Source: Streptomyces toxytricini
GTDB taxonomy: Bacteria; Actinomycetota; Actinomycetes; Streptomycetales; Streptomycetaceae
DNA length: 64,000 bases
Reading direction: 5' to 3'
Assembly (NCBI RefSeq): GCF_014649915.1
Contig: NZ_BMTY01000001.1
Location: 316,559 to 380,558 of the forward strand
Of this stretch, positions 43,456-52,905 are shown piece by piece (the first letter of the stretch is position 1; every line of letters starts with the position of its first letter). The notes beneath the pieces were generated by a model. The model worked only from the letters and a program-made list of their open reading frames with translations, ran no database searches and was not told where the DNA came from. A program made the translations under genes and the position numbers.

Positions 43456-44065
43456 GCGTGGTCCTCGAACGGTCGGAAGCGGGTGGGGTGCGCGGCGGTG
43501 CGGAGGCCGCGGTGCGCAGGCGGCGGCGCCGCGGGGCCAGGTCGGCGTCGGCCCGGGGCGCGGCCTGCCGCGGCCGGCGGGCGGGCGCGGTGGTTCCGCG
43601 GCCGGGGGGCTGCGGGCGTGCGGCGGCACGGCCCGACCCGCCCGTCCGGACCCCGTCCGCTGCCCGGCGGCGGCGCGGGCGCGGAGGCGGCGGCGGATGC
43701 GTCACCGGCGGTGATCGTGACACCCCGGGCGTGTTCTGCCTGTGTGCGCTCACTCGCAGGAGTGGATTGAAGCGGCTTTCTCACACCATCGGGTGAGGCC
43801 GCTGCGGCCGCACGGCGCCCCCGCGCACGCCGGGGCGCGTACGGACGTTCCGTGAGCCCCCGGCCGGGCGCGGCGCGTCGGCCACGCCCGGCCCGACCTC
43901 CGCACCGTGAACGGCCGCCGCTTCCGTGCCCCCTGGCCGGATTGCGCACCGTCGCGGCTGGGCACCGAAGACGCCGCGCGTGCCGCCGGCAGGGGAGACC
44001 TCCTGCCGGCGAGTGCGCCCGCGGCGGTGGCGGCGAGCGCCCCGCCGGCCCGGCAGTTCGCCCTC
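43456..44065. other. Non-coding or unassigned 610-bp region
   Basis: Very GC-rich, with long open frames on both strands but none with recognisable content. A comparatively AT-rich patch at about 43,730-43,800 probably holds the start region of a transcript. No RNA gene recognised. Confidence 0.4.
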
Positions 44066-44430
44066 ATGGCGGAGGAGACCCGCACCGTCCGGCCCGATCC
44101 GGAGCCCTGCCCGGAGCCCGACCCGGAGCCCGGCGCGCCGCCGGCACCCGGCCCGGCCCCGTACACGCCGTACGGGCACCTGCTCGCCGAGGACCGCCGG
44201 CTGCGCACCCGGCCGCCGAATTCCTCGGCGAACCGGCCGGAACCCGCCTGTCCGCCGTGGACACATGCAACGCTGAGCGGTGGAGCCACGCCGTCGAGTT
44301 CCTCCTGCGCGCCGGACGGCCACCTCCGGGCGGGCGGCGGAGCTGCGCGAACACCTGGCGGCCCGGTTCGGCTGGAGCAGGCCCGCGGCCGCGCTCCCGG
44401 CCCGAACCGGCCTGACCGGGCCGGCGATTA
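44066..44430 (+). pseudogene. Possible frameshifted small protein gene
   Basis: Three frames join into a protein-like sequence: from ATG 44066, PYTPYGHLLAEDRRLRT; then in the next frame AAEFLGEPAGTRLSAVDTCN followed by AERWSHAVEFLLRAG; then RAAELREHLAARFGWSRP. The join points (about 44,213 and 44,320) would need two single-base indels. No family recognised. Either a decayed gene, two sequence errors, or coincidence. Confidence 0.35.
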
Positions 44431-44447
44431 CGGACGAGAGCGTGCAC

Positions 44448-45398
44448 ATGGGAGCAGTGGAGGCACTGGAGAAGCTGGCACCGGTGGTGCTGGCCTTCGG
44501 CTGCGGGGTCCTCCTCGCGAGGCGGAAGGTGGTGCCGGCGGAGAGCTCGAAGGCCTTCGCGGACTACGCCTTCCTCTTCGCCGTCCCCTGCTTCCTCTTC
44601 GGCAACATCTACCGCAGCGACCTGGGCGTCCTGTTCGACTGGCGGGCCCTCACCGGCTACGCGGCCGCGGCATGCACCGGAGCCGTCCTCGTCGGCGGCC
44701 TGGCCCGGACGGCCGGCGTGCGCGACCCGCGCGGCGTTGCCTTGCGCGTCATGGCCGCCGTCCAGGTCAACACCGCCTACTTCGCCGTGCCCGTCTTCAT
44801 CATGCTGTTCGGCAACGCCGCACCGATCTTCCCGGTGCTGCTGTTCCAGGTGTGCGTCCTCTCCCTGGTCATCATCTCGATCATGGAGTGGGGCCGCCCG
44901 GACCGCGTCGGCAGCCCGGCCCGCCGACTCGGCTCGGCGGTTTCCGCCTCGCTGTTGACGCCCGTGGTCATCGCCTGCAACGCGGGCATCCTGCTCAACC
45001 TGCTGCCGGTCACCGTGCCCGGCGTGGTCCTCGACGGCTTCGCGTTCGTCGGCGACAGCGCCTCGCCCGTCGCCCTGTTCGCCCTCGGACTGCACCTCGG
45101 CGGCAGCGGCCTGAAGATCCGGGGCACCACCCGCGAGGAGACGGGGATCATCGCGTTCAAGTGCGTCGCCATGCCCCTGATCACGTACGCCGTCTGCCAC
45201 CACCTGTTCGGCGTCGAGGGGGAGTGGCTCGGCCACCTCGTCCTCATCGCCGCGATGCCGGCACCGCAGAACCTCTTCATCTTCGCCCAGCGCTACGACG
45301 TCGGCGTCGACCTGTCCGCCGCGCTCGTCATCAAGAGCTCCGTCGTCGCCCTGCTCCTGCTCCCGCTGTGGGCCCAGTGGGCCGTACACCTGGCCTGA
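44448..45398 (+). CDS. AEC-family (auxin efflux carrier-like) transporter
   Basis: A 316-residue membrane protein with about ten helices in two five-helix halves, characteristic of the AEC family. Typical features are LAPVVLAFGCGVLLARR at the start, VNTAYFAVPVFIMLFGNAAP in helix 4, and MPAPQNLFIFAQRYD in helix 9. Members export or import small organic acids; the substrate here is unknown. ATG 44448 is preceded by GGACGAGAG; GTG 44442 is an alternative. Confidence 0.85.
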   Translation: MGAVEALEKLAPVVLAFGCGVLLARRKVVPAESSKAFADYAFLFAVPCFLFGNIYRSDLGVLFDWRALTGYAAAACTGAVLVGGLARTAGVRDPRGVALRVMAAVQVNTAYFAVPVFIMLFGNAAPIFPVLLFQVCVLSLVIISIMEWGRPDRVGSPARRLGSAVSASLLTPVVIACNAGILLNLLPVTVPGVVLDGFAFVGDSASPVALFALGLHLGGSGLKIRGTTREETGIIAFKCVAMPLITYAVCHHLFGVEGEWLGHLVLIAAMPAPQNLFIFAQRYDVGVDLSAALVIKSSVVALLLLPLWAQWAVHLA

Positions 45399-45403
45399 AA
45401 ACG

Positions 45404-45422
45404 GCCGCAAGCCCCGTGCGGC
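45404..45422 (+). terminator. Small hairpin after the AEC gene
   Basis: Arms GCCGCA / TGCGGC with a 7-nt loop, 6 bp past the stop. Weak. Confidence 0.3.
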
Positions 45423-45472
45423 GCCGCAAAACGCCTTGCCGCGGGCGCACACCGCGCGGCAGGCTCGCCCGC

Positions 45473-45784
45473 ATGCCACAGGAAAGCGCACACCGAACCC
45501 GGCCCCCGCACACCGCACCGGCACCCGACTCCCTCAGCCGGTTCTTCGCCGACGGCAGGCTCACCGCCGTCCCGCGCCGCCCCGCCGTCCGAGAGACCCT
45601 GCTCGCCCACCTCGCGGACACCCTCTTCGAGTCCGGGCGCGCCTATACCGAGCCCGAGGTCAACGACGTCCTGGGCACCGTCCACGAGGACACCGCCGCA
45701 CTGCGCCGCCACCTCATCACCTCGGGTCTGCTGGACCGGACCCGCGACGGCAGCACCTACCGCCGCGCGGCCGCCGCCTGCTGA
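45473..45784 (+). CDS. DUF2087 domain protein
   Basis: A 103-residue protein. From about residue 22 it follows the DUF2087 pattern: FFADGRLTAVPRRPAVRETL, then YTEPEVNDVLGTVHEDTAAL and a final RRHLITSGLLDRTRDGSTYR. This domain is a small winged-helix-like module often fused to ArsR or GNAT proteins; stand-alone forms are presumed regulators. The start ATG follows a GC-rich stretch with no clear ribosome site. Confidence 0.85.
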   Translation: MPQESAHRTRPPHTAPAPDSLSRFFADGRLTAVPRRPAVRETLLAHLADTLFESGRAYTEPEVNDVLGTVHEDTAALRRHLITSGLLDRTRDGSTYRRAAAAC

Positions 45785-45794
45785 CGGCCCGCCA

Positions 45795-46616
45795 CTACGG
45801 CAGGAGATGCGGCGGGAGGTACTCCGGCAGCGCCGACAGCGGGTCGGAGGCGGCCTGGTCGAGGAGGTCCCGGATCGGATCCCGGACCGGATCCGGCTCC
45901 GCCACCGTCCCGGACCCGGCCGCGCCCGCCCCCAGCCGCGCGGCCACGTCCCGGCGCAGCGCCGGCAGCAGCGCGTACAGCCGGTCGCCGGGGCAGGACG
46001 TCGCGTTGAAGTCCCGGTGCCCGTAGATCGCGGTCGCGGGCAGCCGGTACTGGGTGCAGACGTACGCGCACAGGTCCGCGAGCGCCGCGTACTGCGCGGC
46101 CGGAGGCTCCTCCGAGGTGTAGGTGCCCTCGTTCTCGATGCCGATCGACACCGTGTTCTGGCCGACGCAGTGGGCCGCGCGGACCTGGCGGGCGCCCCCG
46201 CGCAGCTCGGCGAGGCTACTGTGCCGCCCCTCCATCACGAACGCGCCCCGGCTCACGGTGAAGTGCTGCCCGGTGTCGATCCAGCCCTGCGCGTCCATGT
46301 GGTACGTCTGGATCGCCCTTGCCAGGGCGAACGCCCGCTGCTGCGAGTAGTCGGTGACGTTCGCCGTCGCCGTGTGGTGGACGATGATCCGCTGCGGGCG
46401 GTTGGCGAGGACCACGACCGGCTCCGACGAAGGCCGCGCCCCCCAGGTGGCGCAGCTCGCGATGGCCGGAGCGGCCGCGTCGGCGGCGAACGCCCGCCCG
46501 GCCGCGAAGGAGGGGAGAGCGGCGCCCGCCGCCAGGGCCAGCGCGCCCGTGAACACGGACCGCCGGGTGTGGTGCGGGGTTGCCGCCGGTGCCTGCTGCT
46601 GCGCGGAAGAGGTCAT
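45795..46616 (-). CDS. Tat-exported N-acetylmuramoyl-L-alanine amidase (PGRP type)
   Basis: A 273-residue peptidoglycan amidase. A twin-arginine signal (HTRRSVFTGALALAAGA, ending near FAADAA) directs Tat export. The Amidase_2/PGRP domain (about 55-235) has the zinc ligands in IIVHHTAT (first His), AHCVGQNTVSIGIENEG and the second His/Cys in GHRDFNATSCPGD. It cleaves the MurNAc-L-Ala bond. Convergent with the DUF2087 gene (10 bp). Confidence 0.9.
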   Translation of the reverse strand: MTSSAQQQAPAATPHHTRRSVFTGALALAAGAALPSFAAGRAFAADAAAPAIASCATWGARPSSEPVVVLANRPQRIIVHHTATANVTDYSQQRAFALARAIQTYHMDAQGWIDTGQHFTVSRGAFVMEGRHSSLAELRGGARQVRAAHCVGQNTVSIGIENEGTYTSEEPPAAQYAALADLCAYVCTQYRLPATAIYGHRDFNATSCPGDRLYALLPALRRDVAARLGAGAAGSGTVAEPDPVRDPIRDLLDQAASDPLSALPEYLPPHLLP

Positions 46617-46835
46617 GCCGTGCCCGTTTCCGTTCGGAGGCTGCCCATTGAAGGGGCCGCGGCCGTACGGGGCGCGCAGACACACCGCGCGCGCCGCCGC
46701 CGGGTGGGCGCGCGGCCGCCATCCGGGTGGGCGCGGGCCGTGTCCGGCGCACGGCCCCTGCCCGCCGTCCCCATCCTGGGCGGGGGCCGCCGCAGGCCCG
46801 TCCGCCACACCCCCACGCCACGCAAGGAGTACGGG

Positions 46836-47051
46836 ATGCCCCTGGACGCCGTCGGACGTTTCCTGGCCGCCCTCGACCCGGCCCACCGGGACGCCGTCGC
46901 CGGCGAGCCGCGCGAGGAGCAGGAACGGCTCGCCGCCGCCTGGGAGGAGGAACTGGAGTCGGACACCGACATCGACACCCTCGACGAGCTGTCTCCCGCG
47001 GCGGCGGAGAGCGAGGCTGCCCGGCGCGTGATGGAGCGCCGCCCGCAGTAG
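46836..47051 (+). CDS. Small acidic protein, unknown
   Basis: A 71-residue, strongly acidic helical protein (EELESDTDIDTLDELSPAAA) with AAGGAG 7 nt before ATG 46836. No family recognised. It is divergent from the amidase gene, 219 bp away, and ends before a very strong hairpin. Confidence 0.6.
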   Translation: MPLDAVGRFLAALDPAHRDAVAGEPREEQERLAAAWEEELESDTDIDTLDELSPAAAESEAARRVMERRPQ

Positions 47052-47066
47052 CAGCCTCGGCACCGC

Positions 47067-47116
47067 CGGACGCGGAGGCGGACGCGGACGCGGAGGCGGA
47101 CGCGGAAACGGACGCG
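47067..47116. repeat. GGACGC hexanucleotide-like repeat
   Basis: About eight imperfect units of GGACGC/GGAGGC in a row, running directly into the terminator hairpin. Confidence 0.7.
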
Positions 47117-47152
47117 CCCCGCGCGCCCCCTGTCGGGGGCGCGCGGGGCGCG
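47113..47152. terminator. Perfect 18-bp hairpin between convergent genes
   Basis: Arms of 18 bp (GCGCCCCGCGCGCCCCC plus one pair) with a TGTC loop, between the small acidic protein (+) and the LuxR-like regulator (-). Confidence 0.8.
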
Positions 47153-47171
47153 CCGTGCGGGCGCCCGCCCG

Positions 47172-50072
47172 TCACATTCCGAGGGCCCGGCTCAAACCCG
47201 TCCGGTTGGTCCCCAGCTTGGTGAAGACCGCCGACAGCAGCTCGCCGACTGCCGCGGGATCCATGCGCATCTCCTTGGCGATCGCCGCGTTGTCGAGTCC
47301 CCGCGCCGCGTGCCGCGCGGCCCCGGCCTCCGCCACCGTCAGCGTGTCCTGCTCGGAGGTGTGCAGACGGCGCGGGCGCAGACCGGCCGAGGCCAGCAGG
47401 CCGCGCGCCCGGTCCGCGAGAGCGTCCGCACCGCATGCGGCGGCACCCTCCATGCCCCGGTACAGCTGCTGCGCCGCCCGGTGCGGATCGCCCATCGTCT
47501 GCAGCACCGTGCCGTGGTCGACGAGCGCGTGCGCGAACTCGCACGCCGCCGGCGACTGTTCCAGATGGGCCACCGCCTCCTCCAGCAGTACGGCCGCCTG
47601 CGCCGGCTCCACAGTGGCAGCCTGCACGCGCAGCGCCTGCTCGATGATGCTCGCCGCCCCGAAGGCACGCGCCCGGGCCACGGCCTCGTCCGCGGTGGCC
47701 CGCGCCAGCCCGGTGTCGTGCGTGGCCTGCGCCAACGCCAGGTCGAGCTGCCACGAACTCCACGACGGGTTCCGCGTACCGCGCAGGTCCAGGCGCCGGC
47801 CCGCTTCCGCGAGCTGCCGCTCGGCCTCCTCCACGCGCCCCTGCGCCAGCAGCAGCCTGCCGAAGACCGTCTGCGGATCCGGATAGACGATGGCCTGCGG
47901 GAAGCCCTCGCCCAGCCGGTAGTTGCGCGCCACCTTCTGCGCCTCGGCGAGGTTCCCGCGGGCGAGGAGCGTCTCGACCAGCGTGCCCACCGCGTACCAC
48001 TGGGCCGGGTTGTCCTGCCCGATGCGGTTGGCGATTTCCAGGCCGTTGCGGACGAAGTCCTCGGCCTCGGCGAGCCGGCCGCGCCGGTAGCGGACGTAGC
48101 CGAGCAGCGTGTACACGAACGACAGGTGCGTGCCGCGCCAGCCCTTCGCCTCGAACTCCAGGATGCCGCTGTTGAAGAGCTCCTCCGCCCGGCCCGGCTG
48201 GTCGCAGTACATGAGGGTGACCGCGACGACGACCGGCACCTCGAAACCGAAGTCCTGGTCGGTCCAGCTCATGCCGCCGTCGAGCGCCTGCTCCGCGAAG
48301 TCGAGGGCGGTGCCCACGGGTTCACCGCGCATGGCGGCGTCCCAGGCGCGCAGGCCCAGGATGTGCCGCTCGGCCAGACCGCGGCCGACGAGCCGCTTGG
48401 CGAACTGGGCGAGCAGCCGCGACCGGGCGGGCGAGTTCTCCTCGTCTCCGCGGACCGAGTTCCACTTGAACTGCTCGGCCTGCATGCGCAGCCGGGTCCG
48501 GGCGCTGGTCGACCTGCGTGCCTCGTCGTCGAGCAGGCCGACGGCCTCCGCGAGCTGGCCCGTGTGCGCGAGCGCCTGGGCGAGGCGGTAGGTGATCGCC
48601 TCGCGCAGCGTCGGCTCGGTCTTCGGCTCCTCCAGTGCCGTCCGCAGCTGGTTGATGGTGGTCATCGGGTCGTGGAGGAGGTTCGCGGCGCCGAGCTCGA
48701 ACAGCACCTGCGCCCGGTCCTCCGGCTCCGGGGGTTCGCGCAGCGCCCGCGCCAGGTAGCGGCGTGCCGCGTCGGGCGCACCGGCTGCGAAGCTCTCGTT
48801 GGCTGTCAGGCGCAGCTGCTGCACGACCCACGGGTCGCCCTCGGGGTGCATCTCCAGTAAATGCCGTGCGGCGGCCGAGGCGCCGTACCCGCCGTCGATG
48901 AGGGCCTGGGCGGCCATGCCGTGCATCGCGACCCGCACGCCGGGCGGGATGGACCGGTACACGGCCGTCGCGATGAGCGGGTGGTAGAACTCCACGACCT
49001 CCTTGGTGCGCAGCCCGGTCAGGACGGTCAGGATGCGGGCGGCCCGCAGCTGCGAGATGGCCTCGGAGGCCTGCGCCTCGCCGAGGGCGGCGACGCTCGC
49101 GACGGTGCCGGCCGGTACCGCGTTGCCCAGGACCGCGGCGGCCCAGGCGAGCCGGACCGTGGAGGGGCCGAGCTGCTCCAGGCGGTCGATGAGGCCGCTG
49201 CCCTTGACGGCGGACGCGAGGTCGCGCAGCTCCGGGATGTTGTCCTGGTTCGGCTTGAGCCCCTGGTCGCGGCCCTTCATCGCCAACTCGACGACCTCGA
49301 AGGGGTTTCCGGCCGTGATCGCCCAGCATTCGCGGCAGAACATGTCGTCCGCGCCGGAGCCGAGGGCGTCGCGCACGATCCGCGCCACCGCGCCGGTCGT
49401 CAGCGGTGCCAGCTCGTGCGGGCGGGTCCCGCGGCGCCCCATGAGGGCGCGCAGGAACGCGGCGTCGGCCGGGATCTCGTCCGGCCTGCACGCCACGATG
49501 ATCAGCATGGCGAGTTCTTCGGCCCGCGCCGCAAAGGACGTGAGCCAGGCCAGGGACTCCGCGTCCGCCCAGTGCGCGTCGTCGAGGACGAGCACCACCG
49601 GTGCGTTGCGCACCGACAGTTGGGTGACGACCCAGTCCAGGCCGTCGCGGACGCCTTGCGGGTCGGGCGCCGCGGGGCCCTGGGCGGCGGCGGTCAGGCC
49701 GAGCGCCGGCGCGACGATGTCGTACCAGGCGCCCAGCGAGTCGCGCCGTTCCCCTTCCGTCATGGCCGCGTACGCCGGCTGGATGAGCTGGCGCATGACG
49801 TGGAACGGAACCTGCTTCTCCTGTTCGCCGCCGCGTGCGAAGAGCACGGTGCAGCCCCGCTCGGCGGCGTGCCGCCGGGCCTCGGCCAACAGGGTGGTCT
49901 TGCCTATGCCTGCCGATCCCGCGAAGGTCAGGACGCCTCCGCGGCGGGTGGCCGAGCCGAGGTCGGACCCTCCGCACAGATCGTCCACGGCGCGCTGGAT
50001 CGCCAGGATTTCGGACTCCCGCTCGAGGAGGGGCCGGGACGCCCCTCCTCTGGGTTCAGCGGCATACGACAT
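47172..50072 (-). CDS. Large ATP-binding LuxR-like (LAL) regulator
   Basis: A 966-residue STAND/LAL-type regulator. The N-terminal AAA ATPase has Walker A GSAGIGKTTL (about 52-61) and Walker B VVLVLDDAHWAD (about 150). A long TPR-like helical region spans about 400-880. The C-terminal 60 residues align with a LuxR HTH (LTVAEAGAARHAARGLDNAA then VFTKLGTNR), but the normally invariant Glu and Thr-Val-x-x-His positions are replaced. ATG 50072 has AGGAGGGGG upstream. It lies 194 bp downstream of the P450 gene and may regulate the terpene genes. Confidence 0.87.
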   Translation of the reverse strand: MSYAAEPRGGASRPLLERESEILAIQRAVDDLCGGSDLGSATRRGGVLTFAGSAGIGKTTLLAEARRHAAERGCTVLFARGGEQEKQVPFHVMRQLIQPAYAAMTEGERRDSLGAWYDIVAPALGLTAAAQGPAAPDPQGVRDGLDWVVTQLSVRNAPVVLVLDDAHWADAESLAWLTSFAARAEELAMLIIVACRPDEIPADAAFLRALMGRRGTRPHELAPLTTGAVARIVRDALGSGADDMFCRECWAITAGNPFEVVELAMKGRDQGLKPNQDNIPELRDLASAVKGSGLIDRLEQLGPSTVRLAWAAAVLGNAVPAGTVASVAALGEAQASEAISQLRAARILTVLTGLRTKEVVEFYHPLIATAVYRSIPPGVRVAMHGMAAQALIDGGYGASAAARHLLEMHPEGDPWVVQQLRLTANESFAAGAPDAARRYLARALREPPEPEDRAQVLFELGAANLLHDPMTTINQLRTALEEPKTEPTLREAITYRLAQALAHTGQLAEAVGLLDDEARRSTSARTRLRMQAEQFKWNSVRGDEENSPARSRLLAQFAKRLVGRGLAERHILGLRAWDAAMRGEPVGTALDFAEQALDGGMSWTDQDFGFEVPVVVAVTLMYCDQPGRAEELFNSGILEFEAKGWRGTHLSFVYTLLGYVRYRRGRLAEAEDFVRNGLEIANRIGQDNPAQWYAVGTLVETLLARGNLAEAQKVARNYRLGEGFPQAIVYPDPQTVFGRLLLAQGRVEEAERQLAEAGRRLDLRGTRNPSWSSWQLDLALAQATHDTGLARATADEAVARARAFGAASIIEQALRVQAATVEPAQAAVLLEEAVAHLEQSPAACEFAHALVDHGTVLQTMGDPHRAAQQLYRGMEGAAACGADALADRARGLLASAGLRPRRLHTSEQDTLTVAEAGAARHAARGLDNAAIAKEMRMDPAAVGELLSAVFTKLGTNRTGLSRALGM

Positions 50073-50266
50073 TCTTGTTGCCCCCTCCTGCGCGTGCGGC
50101 CGAGTGTATGGCCCTGGGGGGCGAGATGTTCTCGATTCAAGTTGTATTCCCGCATCTCGCCACTCGTGCGAGTGCAATGCTGTACCCTCCGCTCACGGCG
50201 GCGCCCACCGTTGATCAGGAATTGGCGGGAAGACGTCCCCGGGCGGGCGCAAACGATCAATCCTCG

Positions 50267-51640
50267 TCAGCGCCGGGGCAGCGGGATCAGGGGCAGGGCG
50301 CTGGGCTGCGGAATTCCGGCCGGCACTTCCCGCACGGTGACGCCGGGCGCGGGCGTCAGCCGCCACCGCGATGCGACGGCCGCGATCGCGGTCATGATCT
50401 CGGCGACGCCGAACGTGTCGCCGATGCACTTGTGCTGGCCGGCCCCGAACGGGATGTACCGGTGCGGCCTGGGCCGCTGCTCGGCGCCCGGCTGCCAGCG
50501 GTCCGGATCGAACACCCGGGGATCGCGGAAGAGCGCCGGGTCGCGGTGCAGGGCGTACGGGCTGTAGGCCAGTTCGGCGCCCTCGGGGATCGCGACCCCG
50601 CCGAGCGTGAGCGGGGCGAGGGCGCGGCGGGTGAACAGCAGGGGGGAGTGCAGCCGCAGCGCCTCCTGGAAGACGTGCCGCGTGTAGCCGAGCGCGGGCA
50701 GGTCGGAGGGCCGGACCGGCCGGTCGCCGACGACGGAGTCCACCTCGGCCTGCAGCCGCTCCTCGACGGCCGGGTGGCGGCTGATCTCGTACAGCGCCCA
50801 CGCGAGGGTGGTCGCGGAGGTCTCCGTGCCGGCGAGGAGGAGCGAGACGACCTCGTCCCGGACCTGCTCGGGCGCCATCGCGGCGCCGGTCTCGGGGTCG
50901 GTGCTCGACATCAGCAGGGTGAGCAGGTCGTGGCGCTCCTCCGGCTGGGGCTCCCCGTACTGGCGGATCACGTCGTCGATGACGGCGCGCAGGCGCTCGG
51001 CAGCCGTGTCGAAGCGCACGTTCGGCGGGATGGGCAGCCGGTCCAGCGCCTTGGGCATGACCGCGCGCAGCAGCATGCCCTCCAGGACGACGGGCAGCGA
51101 GCGGTGCACCTCGTCGACGGCGGGGCGGCTCAGCTCGCCGGAGAAGACCATCTCGGCGACCGAGGACACCGCGTAGCGGCGGGTCTCGGTGAGGATGCAC
51201 ACCTCTTGCCCGGGCGCCCAGGAGGCGGCCATGGCCTCCGCCTGCCGGCTCATCGTCTCCGCGTACCGGGCGATGTGGTTGCGGTGGAAGGCGGGTTGGA
51301 TCATCCGTCGCTGCTTGCGGTGGAACTCGCCGTCGGTCGTCACTATGCCGTTGCCGAAGACGGGCCGCAGCCGGTCGAAGATGCGGCCGCGGCCGAACCG
51401 CTCGGCCCTGGCGACCAGTACCTCGTGGACCAGCTCGGGGCTGGTCAGGAGGTGGACGGGCCAGGTGCCGATGTCGAGGCGGACCACCTCGCCGTGGTCC
51501 CGGAGGGACTCCAGGAAGGCGATGGGCTCCCGCCACAGGGGGACGGCGTGGCCGAGGAGCGGTAACCGCCCCGGCGCGACCGGGGCCCGGACCCCGGTGG
51601 CCTCCGGTGCTGCGTGTGCCATGGCCCGACCCCCTGTCAT
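50267..51640 (-). CDS. Cytochrome P450 paired with terpene synthase
   Basis: A 457-residue P450. I-helix LLLAGTETSATT (oxygen activation, about 255-266), K-helix ExxR in EALRLHSP, and the heme loop FGAGQHKCIGDTFG with the Cys ligand (about 405). Its length and SADDR-like features place it with terpene-oxidising Streptomyces P450s. ATG 51640 overlaps the terpene synthase TGA as ATGA, indicating translational coupling and that the terpene is its substrate. No dedicated ferredoxin gene is nearby. Confidence 0.92.
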   Translation of the reverse strand: MTGGRAMAHAAPEATGVRAPVAPGRLPLLGHAVPLWREPIAFLESLRDHGEVVRLDIGTWPVHLLTSPELVHEVLVARAERFGRGRIFDRLRPVFGNGIVTTDGEFHRKQRRMIQPAFHRNHIARYAETMSRQAEAMAASWAPGQEVCILTETRRYAVSSVAEMVFSGELSRPAVDEVHRSLPVVLEGMLLRAVMPKALDRLPIPPNVRFDTAAERLRAVIDDVIRQYGEPQPEERHDLLTLLMSSTDPETGAAMAPEQVRDEVVSLLLAGTETSATTLAWALYEISRHPAVEERLQAEVDSVVGDRPVRPSDLPALGYTRHVFQEALRLHSPLLFTRRALAPLTLGGVAIPEGAELAYSPYALHRDPALFRDPRVFDPDRWQPGAEQRPRPHRYIPFGAGQHKCIGDTFGVAEIMTAIAAVASRWRLTPAPGVTVREVPAGIPQPSALPLIPLPRR

Positions 51641-52674
51641 GCCACCGATACCAGGTCCGGACGGGTGTAGGCAGACTCCAGCCCGGCCGCGAAGCGTTCG
51701 TCGCGGTACCGCGTGCACTCGTAACGCTGCCACAGATCGGCGCCGATCATCCAGTCTTCGCAGCTGTGCACGTACCGGGCGACTGCGTCCCGGAGCCGGT
51801 CGTCGGTCGAGGGGTCGGCGTCGAGCACCTCGAAGAGGCGTGCGCGGCCGGCCAGGTACTCCTCTATGCGGACCTGGATGCGCTGCTCGACGGCGCGGAC
51901 GGCGTCGGGCAGCGAGCGGCCCTCCCAGGCGGCGACCAGGGAGACGAGGTTGTTGGTGTCGCCGCAGGAGTGCTCCTTCGGCAGGGAGAAGACGTCGTTG
52001 CCCCAGGAGATGACGTCGAGGACGCTCGCGACGAGCTGCCGGAGCTCGCGCATCTCGTGGACGTGCTGCGGCAGGTCGAGGCCGAGGCCGGCCTCCACCA
52101 TGTCCATCATGGGCAGGATCTGGGAGCTGTGGCGGCGCAGGAGGATGTACTCCTCGACGGTCGGCCGCCCGTTGCCGCCGCGGTTGCCGGCCTCCTGGTC
52201 AAGCGAGGCCAGGACGAGCCGGACGTGGGTGCGGTAGCGGGTCGCGGCGTCCGGGGACAGTCCCGCCAGGATGCGGTCGCAAAGCTCGGCGAAGCCGCTC
52301 ACCAGCGGGTTGCGGGCGAGGTCGGGGCCGGCGATGCGGCCCGTGTCGAGGTATTCGGTGATGGCGCCCACCACGGGCCGCCAGGCGGCGACTTCGCCCT
52401 TCCTGATGAGGTGGTCGTGCTGGTCGTCGAGGACGAACGACCAGGCCATCCACTGGGCGAGCAGCAGGACCCGCTCATAGGTCGCGTCCCCGCTGACCCG
52501 GCCGGCGAGATGGCCGCAGCCGATGCCCGCGAACTGGTCCACGGCACTCGTGACGAGTTCGTGGCGGACCACCCACGAGGTGGCTTCCGCGTTTGCCCGC
52601 GCGGCCAGCGGGTGCTTTGCGTTGCCGAATGGCAGGTGGAAATCCGGCACGGAGAAATTCTGCAGCGGCGGCAT
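51637..52674 (-). CDS. Class I sesquiterpene-type synthase
   Basis: A 345-residue terpene cyclase that ionises a prenyl diphosphate, most likely farnesyl diphosphate. The aspartate-rich motif is D83-D84-Q-H-D87 (VLDDQHDHL), the NSE motif is N226-D-V-F-S230-L-P-K-E234, and the C-terminal Arg-Tyr pair is in LWQRYECTRY. Product unknown: the sequence does not match the geosmin, 2-MIB, pentalenene or epi-isozizaene synthases I remember. ATG 52674 has GGGGGGAG upstream. It forms an operon with the P450. Confidence 0.9.
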   Translation of the reverse strand: MPPLQNFSVPDFHLPFGNAKHPLAARANAEATSWVVRHELVTSAVDQFAGIGCGHLAGRVSGDATYERVLLLAQWMAWSFVLDDQHDHLIRKGEVAAWRPVVGAITEYLDTGRIAGPDLARNPLVSGFAELCDRILAGLSPDAATRYRTHVRLVLASLDQEAGNRGGNGRPTVEEYILLRRHSSQILPMMDMVEAGLGLDLPQHVHEMRELRQLVASVLDVISWGNDVFSLPKEHSCGDTNNLVSLVAAWEGRSLPDAVRAVEQRIQVRIEEYLAGRARLFEVLDADPSTDDRLRDAVARYVHSCEDWMIGADLWQRYECTRYRDERFAAGLESAYTRPDLVSVA

Positions 52675-52840
52675 TTGGCTCCCCCCAAAGACGTCTGATT
52701 CACCAATGGTCGCCCGGTCGGTCGCCCGGGCGTCACGACCTGGAACGTTCCTCCCTCATGAAGAATCGTCACGCGGTCAGGGTGGTGTCAGTGGGGAGGA
52801 ACCGGCCGCACGGCGACTGGTTCCGGCCATCCGTAAAGCA

Positions 52841-52870
52841 ATTAACCCCCAGAAGGGCGCGGAGTGTCAA
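52841..52870 (-). promoter_or_regulatory. Candidate promoter of the terpene synthase operon
   Basis: Minus-strand TTGACA (52870-52865), 18-bp spacer, GTTAAT (52846-52841), about 167 bp before the synthase ATG, implying a long leader. Confidence 0.45.
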
Positions 52871-52905
52871 TGTAGGCCACGGGAAGATGGTGAATTGATC
52901 CCAAA

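Noticed and set aside
43755..43772. CRISPR-repeat-like sequence (GGAGTGGATTGAAG)
   Set aside because: Resembles the end of type I repeats but occurs once; no second copy or spacer spacing nearby, no cas genes.
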